Origin: Anaeramoeba flamelloides
Lineage: Eukaryota; Metamonada; Anaeramoebidae
Assembly (NCBI GenBank): GCA_027625915.1
Contig: JANTQA010000023.1
Coordinates: forward strand, 20,646,001 to 20,710,000
Reading direction: 5' to 3'
DNA: 64,000 nt
Positions 12,859 through 24,300 of the stretch are shown one piece after another. The notes below the pieces were generated by a model. It was given only the letters and a program-made list of their open reading frames with translations, searched no databases and was not told the origin of the DNA. The position numbers and the translations under genes are program-made. Positions within the stretch are counted from its first letter, which is position 1. Each line of letters opens with the position of its first letter.

Positions 12859-13557
12859 ACTCAAAAAAAAAAAATATTCGATTTATTCTCCTTTTTTTTT
12901 TTTTTGCAGTAAAGGGAAAAAGGAAAATGACATACATCTTTTTAATGGATCAAATATCCCTTAATAATATGAAAGCTTTCAACCATTATTAAAATTATAG
13001 TAAAGATAGATTTTATTAGTTTAAAAAAAAAAATAATAAAACATTTTTTTAATATCCAATCGAGAAAAACCAATATTAATATTAATTTCATTTTATTTTA
13101 TTTTATTTTCCTTTTTTGATGAATACTTTTTCATTTCTTTGGGATTTAATTTGGAATTTCGTAATTTTATAAACATAAAAAATAATAACGATCGAGAAGA
13201 ATATTCTTTAATTAAATAACCTCTTTTAATTATCCCAAATTATTTAGAAAAAATTATATAAGAAATACGATCTTTCAAATCAAATTTTCAACAATATCTT
13301 TATAAATAACAAGTTCATAGATTTTGATTACACTGGTTTGAAGCAAATTAAAATATAAAAGGATTTTAAAAAATTCAGAAAAAAAATACCATTTCTTTTG
13401 TTGGAAAGAAAAAAAATAATCTTGAAAAGTAAATCAAACAGAAATCTGAGAAAAAAATTACTATTTAAAAATTCCATTAATTGATTTTTGTTTGAAAAAT
13501 CTTGTTTTTTATCAATTGTAAATTTTGTAAAAAATTGGTTGATAATTTAATATAATA

Positions 13558-13865
13558 GAGGTTTTGATTATAACCTGTATAATCATGATATTAGCAAAAA
13601 AATCATGACTAAAGAAACTTTATTGCAAAAAAAGATATTATCTTCAAAAATGACAATTTCTTGAAAAAAGACAAAATAACAAAAAAAAAAAAAAATTATT
13701 TTTTTGAAATCACCTTAAAAAAATTTCTTGACTTTTACTAGGCCTTGAGACTTTTACAACACTTTTACCCTTTAGAAATGAAAGAAAATGTTTGAAAGTG
13801 TTGTAAAGTGTCTTCGAGTCTTTGAAAGTTTTGAAAGACAGAAAACTTTAAGAAAAGAAAAATTT
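13558..13865. mobile_element. Truncated element of the AGAGGTTTTGAT family
   Basis: Begins TAGAGGTTTTGAT.ATAAC like the fuller copy at 20093-21349 and shares GAAATCA.CCTTAAAAAAA, CTTGACTTTTAC and GTTTGAAAGTTTTGAAAG. The other end is missing. Confidence 0.6.
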
Positions 13866-14155
13866 TTTTAGATCTTCAAGGATTCAATATTAGATTTATT
13901 TTTATTATATTTTTAAAATAAGATCAAACAGTTCAAAGGTTACTTCTGAATACAAAATCCTGGGAGATTACTAAAAGTGGGATATCTTCAAAAATAAAAA
14001 AAGTATTTGGAAATTTTTCTTTTTCTAATTTGGATACCAAAAATCTAATAAAAAACATATCAGAACTTTTTACTGAAAACTTTATTTGGTAAAAATGAAC
14101 TCTTTTTAAAAACGATAACTCACCTTTCTCGAAAGTTGATAAATGAAGTTGAATA
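13866..14155. repeat. Partial inverted copy of the 1.15-kb repeat
   Basis: Reverse complement matches 9680-9950 (GAGTTATCGTTTT, TCAAATTAGAAAAAGAAAAA, GAAGATATC, CCTTGAAGATCTAAA). Confidence 0.6.
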
Positions 14156-14234
14156 TATCAGGTTTGATTGTACCGTGTGTAAATAATTACTCTATTACCT
14201 TTGGGATTAAAAATAAATAAGAGTCACTCGTTAC

Positions 14235-14409
14235 TTAAGGGACTAATCTCTATTAAATTTTTTAACCTAAATTTAAAAGAGATTTTAAAATTTGTTGCCA
14301 ATTATTTCGATTTGAAAATCCTGTTTATTTTCAATATTAAATTTTATTTCTAGATAAAGAATCCTTATTTAGATATATAGGTCAAAAAAAAATAATAGAG
14401 ACACGTCCC
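14235..14409. mobile_element. MITE, TTAAGGGACTA family, copy 1
   Basis: Left end TTAAGGGACTAATCTCTATT, right end AATAGAGACACGTCCC. Same family as 61994-62172 and 63463-63634. Confidence 0.65.
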
Positions 14410-14686
14410 ATATCGTAAAATATATTTCTTCTTTTAATTGATCATACTTTTTTATTTTCAGTAAGGTTTACCAATTAACAATCCTCTTGAACTTTTTTTT
14501 GACTTGTTTATTTAAAATTGTCTTCAAACCAATTTTTAAAAACTCTTCAAGTAATAGTTTCTCAAAATACTTGAACTACACATCACAAAACCTTTACAAA
14601 ATCAAAAACACTTCTAAAAAATGTTATTTTTTCATAAATTTGCTTTTTTGTTTATCTTTCTTTTATAATTGTTGATTGCAACGAAA

Positions 14687-17600
14687 ATGTCAACTCTTAT
14701 TTTTAATACCACCAAGAAACTTCCAACATTACCTGAAATTGAAAAGCTGATTACTGAAGGTGAAATACAAGAAAAAATTATTGCAATGAAAGTAATAGAT
14801 TTTTTTTTTAATTTTTCTTAAAATCTTTGTTTTTTTTTTTTTTATTACCACCTTTTCGCGGTACAACAATTTTCGATCTTTATTTTTAATAAAAAAAAAA
14901 ATATTACACCAACAAAAACACAAACCTTTTCATAAAATGGTTGTCTTATCTTTTCCTCAAACTAACATAAATATCTATTTTTTTTTCTTTTTTTCAAAAA
15001 CCTTTTTTTATTCTTGTTGCCTAAAAACAAAACAATTTAAAAGTCATTAATTCACCATACCTTAAATGGTGAAGTTGTCCCACAAAAAATGTTAATGAAC
15101 GTTATTCAATTTGTTGCACCCGAATCGGATCATACTTTAAAAAAGTTGGGTTTAATTTATTGGGAAATCGTCAACAAAAAAGGATCTGATGGTAAATTAT
15201 TGTCCCAAATCATATTGGTTTGTAATTATTTACTGAAAGACTTAGAGCATCCAAACGAATTTGTAAGAGGAAGCACACTCAGATTTTTATGTAAAATTAA
15301 AGAAGAGGGAATACTTGAATTTCTGATTTCAGGTGTTAGGGAAAATTTAAAACACGATATTGCCTATGTTCGAAAAAATGCTTATCTTGCAATTGCTTCA
15401 ATTTATCAAACAAACAAAAACTTAGCTGAAGACGCACCTGAATTACTTCACGAATGCTTAATTACTGTAATAATAATAGAAAAACTATTTTTCTTTTTTT
15501 TTTTTTTTTTTTTCACCTTTACCAATAATTTACGAACTGTAAACTAAAAACAAAAAACAAAAATCCCAAAAAATAAACAAAAAACAATAAACCGAAAACA
15601 AAAATCTCAAAAATCAAAACCAAAACAAAAATCAAAAACCGAAACAAAAACTAAACACAACAAAACCCAAAAACAAAATCCAAAAACAAAAACAAAAACA
15701 AAAACAAAAACCAAAACCAAAACCAAAATCAAAGGAAACTGATTCTGCATGTAGAAGAAATGCATTTTTAATGCTTTATGAAATCGATGAAGAAAGAGCA
15801 ATTGAATTTTTATTGACTGTAGTTGACGATTTATCGAGGTTTGATGAAAGTGTACAATTGATTTCGCTTGATTTGATTAAGAAAATCTATCGAAAGGACA
15901 AAACGGAAAGGTCCAAATACTTATTAAGCATTTCAAAATTACTCGACTCCCATTCAAAGTCTGTTCAATTTGAGGCAGCCAAAACCCTGCTTTCATTAAC
16001 GAGTTCAATTCATGCATTAAGGGCTGTGTCACAAACATACACATCCTTACTGAACAATGAAAGGGATCATAATATCAAACTAATTGTCTTGGATCTGCTC
16101 AGGAATTTAAAATTTGCGTCCAGGAGTGTTGTCTCTGAATCCTTATTAGACATTTTACGCTCTTTGAAAACAAAATCGTTTGACATTAAAAAAAAGATCT
16201 TGGAATTATCAGAGGGCTTAGTTACAATTCGTAATGTTGAAAAAGTGGTGTTATTGCTCAGGTTTGAATTAAAAACTGCCCAGGAGCAACCAATTTCAAA
16301 TGACGAAGAAATCCAAAAAACGGTATCGGAATATCTTCGCATTCTGATTCAATTTCTCCATTCGATTGCACTTGAATTTCCCGAGATGTCTTCACAAATT
16401 GTTGACTTATTAATAGCATTGATCACTTCAAATATTAACGAATCAAGCAAAAGTGGCACGACAAGCGAAGACGCAGTTTTATTAATTCGCGATATTATGG
16501 AAACTTGCGAAGATCTGAGATCACAAATCATGAAAAGTCTATTAGATCAATTTTGGGAGACCAAAGGCTCGCAGGCTATTGGCACCCTGCTCTGGATTTT
16601 TGGTGAGTATTGCTTAACTGAAGAAGAAATTAAATTAGCTTATTCCTATATTCAGGATTGTATTTATGAATTTGAAGAGGTTAGAGATCCAGATGAAAGA
16701 GAAAAAGAAAATGAAAATGAAAAAGAAAATATAAATGAAAACGAAGATGAAATAGAAAAGGAAACAGAAACGGAGAAGGAAAAGGAAAAGGAAATAAAAA
16801 CAACATCATCTAATACGAGGATCACTGATAATTTTACCTATGTTACTGTTATGCCAACTGATCAAACCAATAATTCTCAACAGCAGGCAAATGAACTTGA
16901 AATTAGTAAGGAACAAAAAACCGAAATTATGTCAAATATTTCCCTTTGCCTAATTAAGGGGAAAGTTTTCCTATATTCCATTTTGTGTACCACAATCACT
17001 AAATTGGCACTTAGATTTAGTGAATTGAAAAAAGAAGAAAGTGTCATCGTAAACAAATTTATTGCCAATTCAATGCTATTAATTATTGCGATTTACAAGG
17101 TTGGTAAATTGTCTCGAATGAAAAAAAAAATTGACTCGGATACTGAAGCAAGAATCTTTACTTGCCTAAAGGTATTAGGCGATCCCGACTCTGAAATTAA
17201 TAAAATATGGCTATGTGAATGCAGAAATTCTTTGACAACAATAATTAAAGAGCAAAGAGAACATTCGCAAAAAAGAAGAAAAAACGAAGGGCTGGTCGAA
17301 GATAACCAAAAAAAAATTAAAAATAAAGTTGATGATGTAATCAATATTCGGCAATTAACGAGTAATAATTTGGAAAATGATCGAGTTCTGCAAATGGAAG
17401 ACTCCGAGGAAGACTTAAAAAATTTAATTGCTTCGGAGGTTGACTTAAATAGGGATATTGACGATGACGATGATAACGACAATGATGATGATTCAAGTGG
17501 CTCTTCAATTTTCTTTGGCAAAAAAGATGGCTTAAACCAAATCTATCAATTAACCGGCTTTTCAGACCCCGTATACGCCGAAGCAGTTATGATTGTAGAT

Positions 17601-19930
17601 GGCTTTGATATATATATCGACGCTCTGATCAAAAACCAAACAAGTTATACACTCCAAAACCTTTCTCTTGAATTATCTACCCTGGGCGGATTGAAATTAA
17701 TACAAAGACAACAACCCTATTCAATCGCCCCCCTTGGGCAAAAAACTATCAGAACAACTTTAAAAGTTTCTTCAACAGAATCAGGATTGATTTTTGGCAA
17801 TATCAACTATGACGTCTCGGGATCAAAAAGTGAAACTAATACGGTTGTTTTAAACGATATTAGTATTAACGTTTTGAATTATTTGATTCCTTCAGATACA
17901 TCAGAAATTAAATTTAGAAAAATGTGGGCAGATTTTGCTTGGGAAAATAAAGTTCTCCTTTCACAAGAGGATATGAATTTTAATGAATATATAGATATTT
18001 TATCAAAAGTAAGTATTTTAATGTTTTTTAATTTTTTTTGTTTTTATTTTCTTTTTTTTTTTTAATTTTTTTTATAATTTCATTTTTCAAAGAATTTTTA
18101 GAAAAGATGATTAACACATCATCGATAACATTTTTTTTGTTAAAAATGTATAAATTTGAAAATATTGAAACCCATATTTGACTATAATTGTTAATTATGA
18201 TCTTCATGAATTCTCTTAAAGATTGATTTTTATTTTTCTTTATAATTTTAATCTTTTCTTTTTTTAATAATTTTTATGAGAATATTTTAAAATGATGACA
18301 AACACATCATCGGTAACATTTTTTTTTGAAAAAAATGTATAAATATGAAAATATTGAAACCCATATTTGATTATAATTGTTAATTCTGATTAATATAAAT
18401 TCTCTTAAAGATTGATTTTTTACTTTTCTTTATACTTTTTTTTTTTTTCGTTTTATAATTTTTTTTTTTGAGATCTGACCAAAATGATGACAAACACATC
18501 ATTGGTAACATTTTTTTTTGGAAAAAATGTATAAATATGAAAATATTGAAACCCATATTTGATTATAATTGTTAACTCTGATTTATATATATTCTTTTAA
18601 AAATTGATTTTTAAGGCTCTATCCACTTACTATGAATTTATTACATACTCAAGGAGTAGTATTCCACTCAAAAAAGGATATTGCGAAATTGCCCTTCTTA
18701 TGGTTGAAAAATTAAATAATTCAAAAAACATAAAAAAAGGATAATGCGAAAGTGAACTCTTTTGATTGAAAAAATTTAAAAAAAAAAAAAAATCATACTG
18801 AATCACAGACACAAAAATTCAAAAACCAACAAAAAAAATGTCACAGTATCTCTAATGACAAAAATTCATTTAAAAAAAACAATACAAAAGATCCCAACGA
18901 GAAAAATTCAAAATTACAAAAAAAAATTTAAAAGGATTTTTCAATTTTAAAAATTCGAATTACAAAAAAAATTTCATCAGAATTCTCAAACAAAAAATTC
19001 GAATAACAAAAAAAAGTTTAAAAGGATTTTTCAATTTTAAAAATTCGAATAACAAAAAAAAGTTTATAAAAGAATTCTATATTTGAAAAATTACAGAAAA
19101 AAAAACAATCATTTTCTTATATTATATTTCCACAGGCTTAAATTTCTTCAACTCGAAACAAATTGTTTTCTTTTAGTTCGAAATCAATTTAATTCGATTT
19201 AATCTGATTTGTGGTTATTTTGTAACCCTCTAAATTTGACAAAGTAAGGATTTTGTAAAATTCTTTGAGATAAAAATAACAACAATGAGAATCGTCAAGA
19301 AAAAAATGAAAAAAAAAAACTTTAGAAATCTCAAAAAATGGGCCAAAGAGCTACACTTCAAAACCAACATATTCGTCTTCAAAATTATATTTCACAACCA
19401 TTCTAATTGGAAATTGAATGTTATTCTTTAGCGTTTTTTCTAAGAATGTACTCTTTTTCATTATTGATTTTTAGAAATCTATTAAACCTTACATTCTGGT
19501 TTGTTTTTAATTGGATATAAGAACTCATAAAAATTTTCAAATTTTTTTTTTTTCAATTTCAAACAATTTATTTTCACCTGAATAACTCGGCTCTTAGCAT
19601 AATTCTAATTTTCCATCTTTAATTTAAATTTCTCATGTTTAATAATTAAATAATTTTCTTATTTCTTTTCACTTTTATATTTTCTTTTTTTCTTTTTTAT
19701 TTTCTTTAATTTTTCAGAAAACAAATATGAAATCACTTGTGGCTTATAGTGAAGAAGATGAAGAAGCAGGTTTTTTCTCAACAAATATGTATGCCAAAAG
19801 TATTTTTGGAGAAGAAGTTGTCGCTAATATCAGCCTTGCAAAAACAATGGATAATAATATTACTGGGCATTTTAAAATACGTAGTCAAACGCAAGGTTTA
19901 GCCTTAGCGTTAGGTGAATTATTAAAATAA
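14687..19930 (+). CDS. COPB1: Coatomer subunit beta (beta-COP), four exons
   Basis: Beta-COP is a core subunit of the COPI coat that carries Golgi-to-ER and intra-Golgi traffic. Exons: 14687-14791, 15044-15466, 15735-18008, 19718-19930; all junctions are phase 0 and give 1004 residues (human 953). The order of conserved blocks matches the family: NGEVVP..MLMNVIQFV, HPNEFVRGSTLRFLCKI, ACRRNAFLML, a HEAT/adaptin solenoid, LWIFGEYC, then QLTGFSDPVYAEA at about 780, STESGLIFGNINYDVSG, FRKMWADFAWENKV, and in the last exon FFSTNMYAKSIFGEE and GLALALGELLK of the appendage platform. Lys/Glu-rich (about 494-531) and acidic (about 750-766) inserts are lineage-specific. Intron 1 is 252 nt, intron 2 is 268 nt, intron 3 is 1709 nt and repeat-filled. 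The open stretches at 15089 and 19727 are exons of this gene, not separate genes. Confidence 0.95.
18102..18614. repeat. Three tandem copies of a 190-bp unit in COPB1 intron 3
   Basis: CACATCAT starts at 18115, 18303 and 18495 (spacing 188 and 192). Each unit runs on through TAACATTTTTTTT, AAAAATGTATAAAT, ATTGAAACCCATATTTG and TCTTAAAGATTGATTTTT. Units 2 and 3 are the closest pair. Confidence 0.9.
18615..19600. repeat. Dispersed repeat in COPB1 intron 3
   Basis: Its 3' half (19130-19560) matches 28480-28930 in the DENN intron (AACAAATTGTTTTCTTT.AGT, GTGGTTATTTT / ATGGTTATTTT, ATCTCAAAAA, GCCAAAGAG). Its beginning (ACTCAAGGAGTAG) matches 25515-25535. Ends are not certain. Confidence 0.5.
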
Positions 19931-20092
19931 AGTTTTGATTTTTTGATTTTTGCATTAATAAAAAAATCTTTAGGGATACCAAAATTGTTTTTTCTTTTAC
20001 ATTTCGGTACATTTTTATTAAATTTCTACCTATTCTTGTTAATATGCACCTACAACTCATAAACACTAAAAAATCAATTAGTTGAAAGAATA

Positions 20093-21349
20093 GAGGTTTT
20101 GATGATAACATATATTAAAATGGTATTAACAATTAATTTGAAATAATATCATAAAAATCGTGATTAGTCCTACTTTATCACGAAAAATTATAAAATCCCG
20201 ATATTCTGCATTAACACGATATTCAACATTATTTTTTTGAAATCAACCTTAAAAAAAATATCTTGACTTTTACAAAGCCTTGAAACTTTTAAAAAGCATT
20301 TTCCCTTTAAAAATGTTAGAAAGTGTTTGTAAGTGGCTGTGAATTGTCTTCAAGTGTTTGAAAGTTTTGAAAGGCAGAAAACTTTTATAAACGTCATGAG
20401 TTTGTTTTTTGTGGAAGTTAAATTTTATTTCTTTTCATTTTTTTTTTTAACAAAATTTAAAAAATCTCAAACAAATTTTATGATCAAACTAATGCTAATA
20501 TACATTTCAACAATACACTTGAATATAAAATAGATGTTTTTTTTTTAAATGGAGTTATTTGACTTCAGCGAAGTTAAATAACCAAAAAGAATAAAGAATA
20601 ATTTTCCTTCTTATTGGTGATCAATTAAATCAAACAAATAACCTCAAAGCTCTAGTTGTGTTTTCAGTACAATACAAAGATGCCCAAAGTAGAAGAAAAA
20701 GAAGGAAAGAATAATTGTATAAAAAATCTTAATAATTGGTGATCATATGGCTTGGTTGTTGTGAAAGCTTTTCAAAAGTTAAATATCCCCTTTCAACTTT
20801 CATAGAATATTGAAAATGTTTTAACCCTAGAACACATTCTAGAAAGAATGGGCGAAGGATTGGTTTTTTTCGAAAGTTTTTTTTTAATAAACACAATTTA
20901 CACGTCACGATTGATTCAGAAAATATTTATTTCTCTTTAGTTATTATTGTTGTTGATCTTAAAGGATCAATAGGTTTGTCAACCAAAATCAAAAAAAAAT
21001 ACAATTAAACTCTTTTATCTGATCCTTGATTGAATCAATTATCTTTTTTGCTGTTGCTTTAAAAGAATAACTTTTTTTTACATAATCTGTTTTTTGATCA
21101 AAAAAGACTTTCTTTGTAAAAATATTACGGAATTAATCCCAAAACCCATCAACGGTTATATTTTATTTAGTTTCTAATTGCGATATTTTTGTATTTATCA
21201 TGATTTTTAAATAATTATCAGAATATTATTTAATATTATTGCGATAATATTGAATAATCACGATTTTCTGAGAATATCACGATTTGGTAAGGATTAATAC
21301 GATTTTTGTAACCTTATCGTGACTTAAGCATAGATATCATAAAAACCTC
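20093..21349. mobile_element. TIR element of about 1.26 kb, TA-flanked
   Basis: Left end GAGGTTTTGATGATAAC and right end ATATCATAAAAACCTC are inverted and TA flanks both. Subterminal ATCACGATT/AATCGTGAT motifs recur near both ends, as transposase-binding repeats often do. No transposase frame survives. Confidence 0.6.
20554..20582. repeat. Short hairpin inside the 1.26-kb element
   Basis: GTTATTTGACTTC and GAAGTTAAATAAC are inverted with one mismatch around an AGC loop. Confidence 0.6.
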
Positions 21350-22064
21350 TAATATTTGAGACGAAAAATCCCGTAACAACAAAATAAAAACAAATATTTG
21401 TTTTGTCCTGAAAATTAAAAAAAAATCAAAAAAATAAAAATAAAACAAAAGTAAAAAACAAAAAATGAGGTTTTTTTTATATTTAACAAGCTTGTAAAAA
21501 ATATTCCATTCAAATGAATTAATGAATACAATTTTTTTTATAAAATTTAAGAAGCGCTATATATTCCTACCACCCAAAAAATATTAAAAACCTGTTAATT
21601 GAAAGAATTTAAATAATAAGAATTTAATTACAATCCTGAACCATTATCAAATAGAGACTTTCTTAATAAACAGAATAATAGGTTAAATCCACTTATTATT
21701 ATGAATTGAAAAATAAAATTAAAAAAAATTTAATTTATCTTTCCAAAAAAAAAAAGAAGGAATTGCCCAATTAAAAAAAAAAAAAATTATACTTTTTACA
21801 TTCGTAAATCTTGTTGATATTTTGAATTGTAGTTTTAGAGTTTGACATATATCAATTATTAGATTCGCTAAATCCTTTTTTTTTTTTTTTCTGATTTTTT
21901 TTAAAGTTGAATGGATAATTTTAAAGTATTTTTGAGTTAACAGTAACGGAAAATAAACTTAATTTGTCTTTAAGATGAGAAAAAAAATATTATTAATCAT
22001 TTTATTTTCAGACAAAATTTCTTGGTTTGAAAATAATATCAAAAATTAATTCAATATCTATGTA

Positions 22065-22607
22065 AACTCTTTTTCAGTCAAAGGGGCCCAGTTTTATTGA
22101 AGAAATGGAGGACATTCTATGAGTTTAATTCATTACTCTTATCAAACTAAAATTTTCATTTTTTAGATTAAAATCATTTTTTCTCATTTTGTAAAATTTT
22201 GTTGATTTTGTTTTTTGCTTTTAGCTTTTTTATTTTTTTTTTTAAAAATTAACTTTGAAAAAAAAATGTTTGAAAAACGAAATAAACATTAAGAAAAGTT
22301 AAGCTTTGTATGTTCTTTTAAAATCCATACATTTACAAGTAAAAAATCTTATTATCAACGATTTTAATTTCCTAAAGAAATTGAGAATTATGCACGAGAC
22401 GTTCCAATGAATGGGGCCCAAAAAATTTTTTAACATTTTTTTTTTTTTTTGAAATTTATGGTTTGTTCAGGGGTTTCTTTTATAATTATGGACTCTTATA
22501 AGAAGTTTATTATTTCTGGTATTTCTAAACAATCTAAGTTTGGTTAATTCTTAAAAATAAAGTGACTTTTTCATTTTTGACTGGGCCCCTTTGAGTGAAA
22601 TGGAGTT
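22065..22607. mobile_element. TIR element, GGGGCCCAG family, complete, TA-flanked (543 bp)
   Basis: Left end AACTCTTTTTCAGTCAAAGG then GGCCCAG; right end CTGGGCCCC then TTTGAGTGAAATGGAGTT. TA on both sides. Non-autonomous; relatives at 27673-28208, 40111-42740 and 46993-47693. Confidence 0.8.
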
Positions 22608-23891
22608 TAGTTATTTTTCTCTCTCCACATTTGCCAGAATTGATGTCTTTATATTTTGAGTTTTTTAACTAAATTTTTCATTTTTCCAAAAAACAATATA
22701 ACTTTTCTGATCCACCCCATAAGGTACAGGTTTTTATCACCAGATTTAAGATTTCTAATCACAAAAAAATCCATCTTATAAACAAATAAAAATGTTTGGA
22801 GTTGTTTTGTTTTATAATTTCTAAAAATTATTTTCGATTTTTAAATAACTGTTTCAAGCCCAATTTTTTTATTTGTAAATTAAATTGAATATTTTACTAT
22901 TGAATAGCTTGTATTTTTTGATAAGAAACTTGTTTCTGTTGGGGCGTATATGAAAAGTTTTATAGTTTTTGGGGAAAATTAAAAATTTAGTAAATAAACT
23001 CAATATATTAAGACATCAATTTTTGCACTTGTGTAACACTCCTCAAAATTAGTATATAAAAGAAAAATAGCATGAAATTATAAAAATTATGTTCATTTTC
23101 ATGACTGAGTTGACAATTGAATTTCGATTTTTACTTTATTCTGTTCAGGTTTTCAGGGAAAAATTAAAAAAAAAAATAATAATACAAAAAATATTTGGAA
23201 TTCTCGAATAAAACAAGGTAAATTTATCAAAGCAATTTTCTTTTGTCACATGTTTCTTTTACTCACTAGTTTGGTTTCAAGTATATTTATATCTTTTTCC
23301 TCAACACAATAATTTTTTAGATAAAAGTGAAAAATCACAGGAATAATGTAATTTAAAAATTTTCGCAATTTGAGAAATGTAAATTTTGAGTTCGGATGAC
23401 AAAAATAGTTTTTTTAGAAGAACAAAATAAAAAATTAAGAAAAAAAAAACATTCATTTTTAAATTTTAAAAGATTTCTTGATGAACAATCTTGAGAAATC
23501 AACAACTGGGTTGTTGGTAATAAAAACAATATTCACAAACTGTAAAAGACTTTAGGCCCTTAAATCCATTTCTTTTTAAATTATAATTTTTGGCGTTTTA
23601 ATTTTAAGAAATTTTGGGGTTGTTTCCCTCACAAACCGAATTCTAATTTTCTGTTCAGATTAAAATACTATAAAGTTGAAATTTGTTCCAGTGAAACTCA
23701 ACCCCAAAGTAAATCAAAAATTCAATTAGAAAGTAACTAAATGATCCTTCTTTTTCTAAAAATTACTTGTGTGGTTGGTAAACAATTTTTTGTTTACTTC
23801 ATTCCACAGACCAAGTGGAAGAATTTATATTGTGCTCACATGTCTTGATTTTCTGGTTTTTCCAATTAATAAAAAGAAATTTTATTTCATA

Positions 23892-24125
23892 CTGATAAAT
23901 TCAAATAAATTGAATAAAATTTTTAGTTCAATTCCCATTTTTATAATCAATTAACTCAGCCAATAAAACAACTAAAGAGAACGAATCTTTTGAAATTAAA
24001 ACCAATTTTACAAAGTTTTTTTAACATTTAAAAGTATAGAGTGCTTTTAATCAAAGCTTGTGTAAAAATATTTGTAAAATGGAAAATGAAGTGAAAATTT
24101 TCAGATATTAATATGAATTTATCAG
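23892..24125 (-). mobile_element. 234-bp MITE (CTGATAAATTCAAAT family), copy A
   Basis: Ends CTGATAAATTCAAATAAAT and ATATGAATTTATCAG, TA on both sides. Inverse orientation to copy B and exactly the same length. It ends 175 bp upstream of the DENN start codon. Confidence 0.85.
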
Positions 24126-24300
24126 TAACCCAAATATTTTAACTGCGTCTAGTTTCGAAAACACGAATAGCCAGACAAAATCGATTAGAAACGAAATTTT
24201 AAGAAAAGTCAATTAAACTCGCTTTAGGTTGGTCAGATAAAATAGGAATGTATAATTGAATTTCAACAATAAAATCAAGTATTTTTCATTTTTTATCAAA

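Larger units (their letters stand above)
12859..14686. other. Intergenic between the USP and COPB1 genes
   Basis: Contains three abutting repeat fragments listed separately (13558-13865, 13866-14155, 14235-14409). TTTTATTTTCAG at 14450-14461 could be a 5' UTR acceptor of COPB1. Nothing else recognised. Confidence 0.6.
19931..24300. other. Intergenic between COPB1 and the DENN gene
   Basis: Holds two TIR elements and a MITE listed separately. AATAAA at about 19957 may end COPB1. The rest, including 21350-22060 and 22610-23890, shows no coding I recognise. Confidence 0.6.

Noticed and set aside
15089-15547. Free-standing small HEAT protein
   Set aside because: It is exon 2 of COPB1; upstream codons and both splice phases connect it to 14687 and 15735.
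19727-19930. Separate 67-residue gene
   Set aside because: The sequence is the conserved C-terminus of beta-COP, joined by a 1.7-kb intron.
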